From a virus: a DNA stretch of 64,000 nucleotides. A program made the translations under genes and the position numbers. The stretch covers positions 1 to 64,000 of IMG/VR virus record IMGVR_UViG_3300021405_000012, one strand, 5' to 3'. Each line of letters starts with the position of its first letter. The first letter of the stretch is position 1. Below, piece after piece: positions 58,460 to 64,000 of the stretch. The notes under the pieces are model-generated. The model was not told the origin of the DNA. It was given only the letters and a program-made list of their open reading frames with translations, and did not search any database.

Positions 58460-59704
58460 ATGGCTTTACAGCTAGCAACCAAAGAAGTCGGATTCGCAAA
58501 AGGCGGTATCTACGGGCCGAAGGGCACAGGGAAAACCACCCTCATGGCCATGCTGCTCATCCACTTGTCGAAGACCTACCACAACTCTGCGCCCGTCGCA
58601 TGGCTGGCGTCCGAGAAGGGCGTGGACTTCGTCATCGACATCTTCGCCGCCGAGAAAGTGCCGCTGCTGCTCACTCGCAGCCGGTCCTTTGTCGATTTGC
58701 TGGCCCTTAGCCGCGAGGCGATCACGGCGGGTGCCTGCGCCGCCGGTGTTGATTCAGTCTCTCACTACTGGTCTGATCTATTCACCGCTGGCATGAAAGC
58801 ACGCGGGCCACGGCTGCAACGCATCGGACGTATCAAGGAAGAATGGGCACCGTTCGCCCAGGACTTTCAAGACTCCAACATCCACTTCCTGGTCACTGGC
58901 CGCATGGGTTTTGTGTGGGATGAGGTCGAGATCGAGGATGACAAAGGGGAACTGGTGAAGGAGCTATCCAAGGGCGGCACCAAGATGAAGGCCGAAGGGG
59001 ATTTTGGGCATGAGCCTGATTTGGAAATCGAGACTTCACAGATTGACGATCCCGATCTAGTCCGCTTCGATAAGATCAGAGGCAAGGCGCGTCGCAACTT
59101 CAAGAGCCAGATGATTCACGTCGCCACGGTAAAGAAGTGTAGAGTCTGGGCTTTGAACGGCCAAGCCTTCACCTGGAAGGATGTTCCGGGATACAAGCCC
59201 GACTACTATAAGAAAGTGGCTGATCCCTTCCGCCCCTACTTCGATGCCATCAACATCGGCGGCGTGCATGCTGCTGTGCATTCCGAACGCCCCAGCGCCG
59301 CCGTACTGTTTGAAAACGGTTCGGAGCAGAGCCGGGTTGAGTGGGGAATCAAGAAAGACATCGCCCTTGAAAAGTGGCAGGCGACGATGGATCTCATCGC
59401 TGGCGGCCAGACCAAAGAGAACATCCACAAGCGGGCGGTCATGGGCGAGGCCATCACTGGCACGCGCTCAAGGACCGAATTCGAGCGGCAGAGTCTTGAC
59501 TCAATCGTGCGTCAAGTCCAGGTTCTGATGACACTCGAACACCGTCTGCTACTCGATGCTCCCAAAAACGATGAAGAGCTGCTGGCCTGCTGCGCGATGG
59601 CAATCGAGGACGTCGACCATCCCGGCAAGAGCCTTACACTGCTCGAAGCCATGAGTACCAGCAAAGCAAACGGCCAAGGGCAGCCTGAAGCCATGCCGTT
59701 TTAG
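58460..59704 (+). CDS. AAA/RecA-type ATPase
   Basis: ATG 58460 has AAGGAG. A P-loop GPKGTGKTT lies at residues 19-27. The next strands (PVAWLASEKG, then GACAAGVDSVSHYW with the Asp at ~98) fit the Walker B region of a RecA-like core; HFLVTGRMGF (~146) provides the next strand. Residues 160-270 carry acidic insertions with DLEIETSQIDD. The C-terminal ~150 residues are helical and end KANGQGQPEAMPF. It resembles phage Sak4-type recombination or replication ATPases, though that subfamily is not certain. Confidence 0.8.
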   Translation: MALQLATKEVGFAKGGIYGPKGTGKTTLMAMLLIHLSKTYHNSAPVAWLASEKGVDFVIDIFAAEKVPLLLTRSRSFVDLLALSREAITAGACAAGVDSVSHYWSDLFTAGMKARGPRLQRIGRIKEEWAPFAQDFQDSNIHFLVTGRMGFVWDEVEIEDDKGELVKELSKGGTKMKAEGDFGHEPDLEIETSQIDDPDLVRFDKIRGKARRNFKSQMIHVATVKKCRVWALNGQAFTWKDVPGYKPDYYKKVADPFRPYFDAINIGGVHAAVHSERPSAAVLFENGSEQSRVEWGIKKDIALEKWQATMDLIAGGQTKENIHKRAVMGEAITGTRSRTEFERQSLDSIVRQVQVLMTLEHRLLLDAPKNDEELLACCAMAIEDVDHPGKSLTLLEAMSTSKANGQGQPEAMPF

Positions 59705-59775
59705 GCGAGGGGGGCGCGGTCCTGAGCCGCGCAAGCTGGCCCCGCTCAGAGAAGGGCTGGCTTGTGGAGCTTAGG

Positions 59776-60141
59776 ATGATTCGCAGAAGGCCCATCCCGC
59801 GCAGCGCCTACTGCTGGCAACCCCAGCCAAAGCCTGCCCGATCCCTGCGCTACGCTGTGATCCTCAATGGAGCCGTGCGCGTGTATCCTGATGGCCGCGA
59901 AGTCTGTCAGTCGAACTCTGCGGGCAGCCGTGAATACGCGCGCAGAGTAGGCTTGATGGTCGAACGCCAGAGATACCGTTGCAGCCTGTGTACGCACCGC
60001 TTACACGAAAGCGCGGCCACCTTCGAGCACCAACGACGTAGAGGGATGGGGGCAGCCTTCCGGGATGATAGGATCGCGGACGCCGCAGGTAACTGGCTGA
60101 ATTCCGCGGCTCACTGGATTTGTAATTCTAGAAAGGGGTAA
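59776..60141 (+). CDS. HNH-type nuclease-like small protein (121 aa)
   Basis: ATG 59776 has AGG in the proper place; the in-frame GTG 12 nt earlier is less likely. The C-terminal part RYRCSLCTHRLHESAATFEHQRRRGM followed by DAAGNWLNSAAHWICNSRKG matches the HNH fold with CxxC and His/Asn catalytic positions, and the closing NSRKG typical of the family. It may nick DNA or take part in packaging or mobility. Not a full homing endonuclease. Confidence 0.7.
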   Translation: MIRRRPIPRSAYCWQPQPKPARSLRYAVILNGAVRVYPDGREVCQSNSAGSREYARRVGLMVERQRYRCSLCTHRLHESAATFEHQRRRGMGAAFRDDRIADAAGNWLNSAAHWICNSRKG

Positions 60142-60143
60142 CC

Positions 60144-60578
60144 ATGAACAAGATCACCGGCACCCACAGCGACGGCAGGCGCTTCTTGGCCTTAATTCTC
60201 GAACCTGGCAACATCTTCCGGCTCTGCCAGAAACGCGCCCGCATCATGCTCCGCATCGAAGACGAGTTTCCCGACGGCATTCCGCCGAAGTTGCTCCTCG
60301 AAATCCACTATAGCGAGACGCCGCTGGCCGACGCGGCCCAACTGAAGGGCATGGCGAAAATGACGTTCGACGAACGCTCCGCAGTCACCGACAAGCTGCG
60401 CCCGCATTGCCCAGAGTGCCATTCAACCATCGAGCAGCTCGGGATGTGGAAGGGCGACAGCCCGATCGCCCTGCTATTTTGTGCTCAGTGTGGCTGCGCG
60501 TTCGGCTCGTTCCCGGCCCGCGACTTGCCTGCGGACCTCAGCCAGTTCACCGCGCCGTTCGGAAAGGAGCAGCCATGA
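60144..60578 (+). CDS. hypothetical early protein with zinc ribbon (144 aa)
   Basis: The C-terminal CPECHSTIEQLGMW and FCAQCGCAFG form a four-Cys zinc ribbon. The N-terminal half is alpha/beta with DGRRFLALILEPGNIFRLCQKRA. Its stop overlaps the next start (ATGA). Function unknown. Confidence 0.65.
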   Translation: MNKITGTHSDGRRFLALILEPGNIFRLCQKRARIMLRIEDEFPDGIPPKLLLEIHYSETPLADAAQLKGMAKMTFDERSAVTDKLRPHCPECHSTIEQLGMWKGDSPIALLFCAQCGCAFGSFPARDLPADLSQFTAPFGKEQP

Positions 60579-60691
60579 CCCGCGCCGACAAATTGCTCTG
60601 GTGGATGTGGGCAGTCAGTCTTTTGTTGTCGCTCGGAATGCTGGGCGCGTTCGCCGTCATCACGATCCACTTTGCCCGCAAGTTTTGGTAG
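60575..60691 (+). CDS. tiny membrane protein (38 aa)
   Basis: ATG 60575 overlaps the previous stop and has GGAAAGGAG. One membrane span (LWWMWAVSLLLSLGMLGAFAVITIHFA) fills most of the protein, ending ARKFW. Function unknown. Confidence 0.6.
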   Translation: MTRADKLLWWMWAVSLLLSLGMLGAFAVITIHFARKFW

Positions 60692-60704
60692 GAAAGGGAC
60701 AACC

Positions 60705-60908
60705 ATGAAAATCCGCACCAGCTACGACTACCCGCCCATCCCCATCCGCTGGTTAGACTGGAGTGCGGTCGACGACGACACCTACGACGGCCCAGGCTCT
60801 CCCATTGGCACGGGCGCAACCGAGCAGGAAGCTATTGCCGACCTGTTGGAGCAGCTTGAGGAGAAACGCGAAGAACGTCTGTGCCAGAAAGGACTACATC
60901 AGCCATGA
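60705..60908 (+). CDS. conserved phage protein (67 aa)
   Basis: MKIRTSYDYPPIPIRWLDWSAVDDDTYDGPGSPIGTG, then ATEQEAIADLLEQLEE, matches a common small phage family. Acidic and soluble. ATG 60705 is preceded by AAAGGG. Function unknown. Confidence 0.75.
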   Translation: MKIRTSYDYPPIPIRWLDWSAVDDDTYDGPGSPIGTGATEQEAIADLLEQLEEKREERLCQKGLHQP

Positions 60909-61234
60909 CGACACCCACTGCCGAACTCGAGCTGGCACTGGTACATCTCTCCCGCGCCATTCAGCTCTGTGTGATCTTTCCCCACCGCGCTGCGGATCTC
61001 GAACTGCTGGCCAAGGTGCAGCGCGGCGCCGGAGAAGTCCGAAGGCGGTTTATTGCCGAGCACTCGACAACTCTTCCCTTTCAGGTATGGTGCCGATGCA
61101 CCCACATCAGCGGCCAGCACGGTGCTCGATTCCCCCACGTTTGTGCTGTGGATGGTGGCTGCGAAAACAACTGTCAAGAATTTCAGGAGGCTGCAAATGG
61201 CAAACAAGAGAAAATCATCACGCCCGCGTTTTAG
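60905..61234 (+). CDS. hypothetical early protein (109 aa)
   Basis: ATGA overlap with the previous gene. Starts TTPTAELELALVHLSRAIQLCVIFPHRA and ends with a Cys-rich stretch (WCRCTHISGQH, HVCAVDGGCENNC). Possibly metal-binding. The downstream gene begins within its end. Confidence 0.55.
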   Translation: MTTPTAELELALVHLSRAIQLCVIFPHRAADLELLAKVQRGAGEVRRRFIAEHSTTLPFQVWCRCTHISGQHGARFPHVCAVDGGCENNCQEFQEAANGKQEKIITPAF

Positions 61235-61451
61235 CCACCATCCGGGAATATCGGATCAACATGCGCTCGAAATCGTGCGGGAGACGCTTGGAACCCCAAA
61301 GCCGGTTATCGCAAAACCGGCCGATCCAGACACCGAGCCGGACTGGGGAGGCCAGTGCGAAGTGTGCGGCGCAAGTCCTATCGTGCCGGCTACCGGGATG
61401 TGCGGGCCCTGCACGTTTGGTGAAGCCGAAACTGCGGGAGGAAACTGGTAA
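61197..61451 (+). CDS. small zinc-binding protein (84 aa)
   Basis: ATG 61197 has AGGAGG. The basic N-terminus KRKSSRPRF is followed by QCEVCGASPI and MCGPCTFGEA, a four-Cys zinc site. It overlaps the previous gene by 38 nt in another frame. Function unknown. Confidence 0.6.
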   Translation: MANKRKSSRPRFSHHPGISDQHALEIVRETLGTPKPVIAKPADPDTEPDWGGQCEVCGASPIVPATGMCGPCTFGEAETAGGNW

Positions 61452-61454
61452 ATC

Positions 61455-61712
61455 ATGCCCACGCTAACGATTGAAGTCACCGAGAAAGACATCGACAAAG
61501 GCATGCCCTGCGATGGCTGGAACGATCCTATCTCGCGGGCACTCTTTCGCATCGTGGGCCAGCGCTTCATCGTCCACGAGGACCGCATCCATCCCCTCGG
61601 CCAAGCTGGCGTCTTCATTCCGCTGCCACAGCACGCGAAGCTCTGGCTGTGGGGCTTCGACCATCGCCTGCCCGTCAACCCTTTCAGCTTCAAGCTGGAG
61701 ATGCCGCAATGA
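61455..61712 (+). CDS. conserved early protein (85 aa)
   Basis: MPTLTIEVTEKDIDKGMPCDGWNDPISRALFRIVGQRFIVHEDRIHPL is an alpha/beta pattern found in phage early regions, ending FSFKLEMPQ. It starts 3 nt after the previous stop. Function unknown. Confidence 0.65.
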   Translation: MPTLTIEVTEKDIDKGMPCDGWNDPISRALFRIVGQRFIVHEDRIHPLGQAGVFIPLPQHAKLWLWGFDHRLPVNPFSFKLEMPQ

Positions 61713-61722
61713 GGAGGAAATC

Positions 61723-61926
61723 GTGGCTCTAGGCCCAGGTAAATACGATGCCGAATGCACCCAGGCAATGGTTCAGTACCACGCCGCGGCAGTTCTAGTC
61801 ATCGTCATCGGCGGAACGAAGGGCAGCGGGTTCGCCTGCCAGGCCACGCCCGAGATTACCGCCAATCTACCTCGCGTTCTTCGCTCTGTGGCCGACGAGA
61901 TCGAGCGCTCCGGAGCTTTCGCATGA
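61723..61926 (+). CDS. small early protein (67 aa)
   Basis: GTG 61723 has GAGGAGG in place. The hydrophobic strand AAAVLVIVIGGTKGSGFACQ, followed by a helix (NLPRVLRSVADEIER), is similar to a short alpha/beta nucleotide-binding fragment. Function unknown. Confidence 0.6.
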   Translation: MALGPGKYDAECTQAMVQYHAAAVLVIVIGGTKGSGFACQATPEITANLPRVLRSVADEIERSGAFA

Positions 61927-62144
61927 GGAAGCACTGCCGCATCCGCCAAGGCGCTTTCGGACGCTGGTACATCTTTCACGCGATATTCGATTTCGCCGCC
62001 TGGAGTGGGTCGCGCTGGGCGCCTTGTCTCGGCAACGGCCTGCCCGCCGCCGACGTTCAAACCTCGAACTTCGATACTCGCGAAGCGGCGTTGGCCTGCG
62101 CCACATCGCAGGGCTTCGATGTCGACCGCGAACTGGCTTCCTAG
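61923..62144 (+). CDS. small early protein (73 aa)
   Basis: ATG overlaps the previous stop (ATGA). MRKHCRIRQGAFGRWYIFHAIFDFAAW is aromatic and basic; the end DTREAALACATSQGFDVDRELAS is helical. Its stop shares the CTAG palindrome with the converging gene. Function unknown. Confidence 0.6.
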   Translation: MRKHCRIRQGAFGRWYIFHAIFDFAAWSGSRWAPCLGNGLPAADVQTSNFDTREAALACATSQGFDVDRELAS

Positions 62145-62512
62145 CGCAGCGCCCGCATCACCAGAAAAGCGATTCCCAGCCCTTCCGCGGCGACCACCAC
62201 CATCAGCAGCAGCAGCGCTTGGCTTTGGCGCTTCAGGTCGGCAACCAGGTCGTTCGAGGGCGCGATCGCTATGGGCAAGGCCAGAGGCACAGGCAGCGGG
62301 ATGACTTTCGGTAGACCAGGTGGGTTGACCTCCAGCGGGGGTTGCGGTCCGAGGTTGTGTTCAGCGACTGAGCGTTGCACCAGAGCATGCACCCATTCAA
62401 AGAAGCTACGGCGCTGGTCATCCCAGTATTGGGAGAGCAGTTGATCGGGCGTGCGCTCGACCGAGGCCAAAGGAGTGAATCCCATCGCAGGCGCCCCGGC
62501 CAGCCTGCGCAT
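62141..62512 (-). CDS. membrane-anchored hypothetical protein (123 aa)
   Basis: A C-terminal membrane span (QALLLLMVVVAAEGLGIAFLVM, ~96-118) follows a Pro/Leu-rich linker; the N-terminal half is soluble with QLLSQYWDDQRRSFFEWVHALVQ. Two Met starts are possible (62512 or ~62485). Function unknown. Confidence 0.5.
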   Translation of the reverse strand: MRRLAGAPAMGFTPLASVERTPDQLLSQYWDDQRRSFFEWVHALVQRSVAEHNLGPQPPLEVNPPGLPKVIPLPVPLALPIAIAPSNDLVADLKRQSQALLLLMVVVAAEGLGIAFLVMRALR

Positions 62513-62596
62513 CGAGGAGTGGGGAGCTACGGGGGTGAGGTAGCTGCCTGCATCATACTCTCCCCTTGGCTAAAGCGCTTGTCTGAGCAAAATTGC

Positions 62597-62965
62597 TCAC
62601 TTTGGGGCGGTTTTCGCAGCTCCCGCGTTGACTTTATGGCACCAATAGTTCGGCGGGTCTTGTTCGTCGTGCAGGAGAATTCTGATCTTGTCGGCGCAGG
62701 ATTGCCGAGTCATGTGATATTTACCCGGATTGCCATACCAATCATCGGGGGTAGCTGGCTTACCACTTCGATCAAGTATCGCGCAGCCCTCCATCGTGGA
62801 GAAGCAGCCCCACGTAGGCACCGTGACCTGAACCGCCGGGACATCCTCTGCGAAGGGATTCACTGAACCGCTCACGCCAGAGGTCGTGGCCTTCCAGACG
62901 ATGCCGCCATCTTTAACCGTTCCCTGTAACAATCCGAGCACCAGCAACGCGCACAGCAGTCTCAT
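62597..62965 (-). CDS. exported protein with Cys pairs (122 aa)
   Basis: The Met at 62965 gives MRLLCALLVLGLLQG, a signal peptide. The mature part contains WGCFSTMEGCAILD and QSCADKIRI and WCHKV, four or more cysteines. It overlaps an upstream start that has no ribosome site. Periplasmic function is likely; role unknown. Confidence 0.6.
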   Translation of the reverse strand: MRLLCALLVLGLLQGTVKDGGIVWKATTSGVSGSVNPFAEDVPAVQVTVPTWGCFSTMEGCAILDRSGKPATPDDWYGNPGKYHMTRQSCADKIRILLHDEQDPPNYWCHKVNAGAAKTAPK

Positions 62966-62966
62966 G

Positions 62967-63428
62967 TCAGTTACTCCAGTTCCAGAGCATACGGTTTCCC
63001 TTCGCCGGAATTGGCTCATCGAGAACGCGGAGGCTATTCAGATACCAAGCATAGCGTCCTAGCTCATAGTTGCCAAAGAGATGCTCTAAGTCACCAATGA
63101 TCTCTGGCTCGTGATCCAATCCGGTTTCTCGGATGTCATCCAGGCGCACAATACACAGAACTTTTCCGTAGGGAAGTGCGCGGATTGCATCATCGACGTG
63201 AGCACCCACACGATCATCAGAATCACGACGACAGTTGAAAATATCCGCCAAGGCATTGCGGAAGTAGACGTTATGCCGAGATACCCCTAACCATTTCGGC
63301 GGTAAGACCGCTGCCGCATGAATTGCTAGATCGCCACGATGTTTTGTAGACCAGCAGCGGGTCTCAATTCGTTTGTGACCAAGGGCGACCAAACTCGCCC
63401 ATGGCTGCCATAGCGTCAAAGCCTTCAT
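62967..63428 (-). CDS. ASCH-domain protein
   Basis: ATG 63428 has GGGAGGGG. MKALTLWQPWASLVALGHKRIETRCW is the hallmark start of the ASCH family, a PUA-related fold found in RNA- or modified-base-binding proteins and in phages. A WxWS-type end (MLWNWSN) closes the 153-residue protein. Its phage role is unknown; ligand binding is inferred from the family. Confidence 0.85.
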   Translation of the reverse strand: MKALTLWQPWASLVALGHKRIETRCWSTKHRGDLAIHAAAVLPPKWLGVSRHNVYFRNALADIFNCRRDSDDRVGAHVDDAIRALPYGKVLCIVRLDDIRETGLDHEPEIIGDLEHLFGNYELGRYAWYLNSLRVLDEPIPAKGNRMLWNWSN

Positions 63429-63459
63429 CTTCCCCTCCCGGCGAACCCGCACAGAGTCT

Positions 63460-63666
63460 TCATGGCTTCACCGTCCCCGTTGTGCAGCTAGCAGTGGCTA
63501 TCCACACACAAGTATTGTTGTTATCAGGTTTTGCGCAGAGAGGCCAAGCGGTAGTTGCCACGGCGCTGGGGAGGCTTACATGCCTACGTGAGCTATCCAC
63601 CCAGCCATTTTCATATCCAGCGATAAATGCTAATGCCGCAATCAATAGGGCGCACGTAGTCTTCAT
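63460..63666 (-). CDS. small exported protein (68 aa)
   Basis: MKTTCALLIAALAFIAGYENG is a signal or anchor peptide; the mature part has LCAKPDNNNTC and ASCTTGTV cysteines. Function unknown. Confidence 0.5.
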   Translation of the reverse strand: MKTTCALLIAALAFIAGYENGWVDSSRRHVSLPSAVATTAWPLCAKPDNNNTCVWIATASCTTGTVKP

Positions 63667-63857
63667 CCCGCCTTCTTTCTCGGCTCCGAGCGCCAGTTGC
63701 GTTCCATCAGCTTCCGGTTATGCGCCATGACTTCGGGATCCGGACGTTCGGGTACCCCTTCTTGGCAAAAGCGGTCGAGTGGCCCGGGCTCGATCTCTTT
63801 CATGTAACCAGGGCGCGGCACTTGACAGCGGGCGCCTTCTTCCTCGCGGTTGGTCAT
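63663..63857 (-). CDS. small hypothetical protein (64 aa)
   Basis: ATGA overlap with the next gene. The product is charged and Pro-rich: MTNREEEGARCQVPRPGYMKEIEPGPLDRFCQEG, ending NWRSEPRKKAG. No domain recognised. Confidence 0.5.
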   Translation of the reverse strand: MTNREEEGARCQVPRPGYMKEIEPGPLDRFCQEGVPERPDPEVMAHNRKLMERNWRSEPRKKAG

Positions 63858-63860
63858 GGC

Positions 63861-64000
63861 TCACGCTGCCTTATGGTCGATACGTGACTGATCCAGCCGC
63901 TTGGGGAGAGTGTTCTTTTTCCAGCCAGCGCGAACTTCGGCCTTGGCCTCTGCGACGCGCTCGCGCAGTCTTAGGCTGACAATGAGACGGTTGAGGGTGT
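63861..64000 (-). CDS. partial gene running off the window
   Basis: The frame on the minus strand ends at TGA 63861-63863 and is open to the window edge. The visible C-terminal ~45 residues are basic and helical (LRERVAEAKAEVRAGWKK, ending RLDQSRIDHKAA). The start lies beyond the window. Confidence 0.55.
   Translation of the reverse strand, partial: TLNRLIVSLRLRERVAEAKAEVRAGWKKNTLPKRLDQSRIDHKAA

Noticed and set aside
1-64000. CRISPR array or tRNA genes
   Set aside because: No regularly spaced repeats and no cloverleaf with conserved anticodon-arm bases was found by eye.

Overview
The window reads as a large stretch of one tailed-phage or prophage genome, high in G+C and tightly packed, with many ATGA, GTGA and TGATG start/stop overlaps. 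Terminase, portal, scaffold, major capsid and connector genes are present. There is no tape-measure gene or sheath/tube pair, and the portal is long and P22-like, so a short-tailed (podovirus-type) virion is the best inference. No rRNA, tRNA or CRISPR array was seen. The host cannot be read directly. Exported beta-rich proteins and an outer-membrane-barrel-like protein point to a diderm (Gram-negative-type) host; an acidobacterial host is only a guess.

Layout. (1) 1-565, plus strand: the end of a Fis-type helix-turn-helix protein and a small gene. (2) 783-6149, minus strand: a DNA-modification and integration block with a zinc-ribbon/ribbon-helix-helix protein, a DNA methyltransferase, several small zinc proteins, a radical SAM enzyme and a tyrosine recombinase carrying an FtsK-gamma-like winged helix inside its catalytic domain. 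(3) 6150-6475: intergenic, with a plus-strand promoter and an intrinsic terminator that would give a ~125-nt RNA. (4) 6476-8961: accessory genes (DUF3307, RyR domain, a likely Acb2/Tad1 nucleotide-sponge hairpin protein). (5) 8989-11179: terminase large and small subunits. (6) 11465-22000: one 3511-residue polyvalent protein (histidine phosphatase, 2H phosphoesterase, adenine methyltransferase, strawberry-notch/DarB-like helicase), preceded by a parS-like palindrome. (7) 22086-40461: virion genes (internal proteins, tail/stabilisation, connector, capsid, scaffold, portal), with a free-standing HNH homing endonuclease and several tiny plus-strand genes between them. (8) 40481-47134: a run of small proteins, then peptide deformylase, M15-type endolysin, glycosyltransferase, outer-membrane-like protein, lipoprotein, cold-shock protein and small membrane proteins. 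(9) 47404-56304: four large or medium tail-spike-like proteins that all carry Sec signal peptides. (10) 57576-57689: a divergent control region. (11) 57690-62144, plus strand: the early operon, led by small genes and an AAA/RecA-type ATPase. (12) 62141-64000, minus strand: small exported proteins, an ASCH protein and a truncated gene.

How the parts may work together: the early plus-strand operon prepares DNA metabolism; the minus-strand blocks build the virion. The polyvalent protein and the neighbouring internal-protein genes are probably packaged and injected, bringing methylation, helicase and nucleotide-hydrolysing activities into the new host. The points most worth following are the integrase/FtsK-gamma chimera, the paired candidate anti-CBASS activities, the signal-peptide-bearing spike cluster, the parS-like site, the candidate small RNA, and a short HPLRKL-type motif shared by four otherwise unrelated small proteins.
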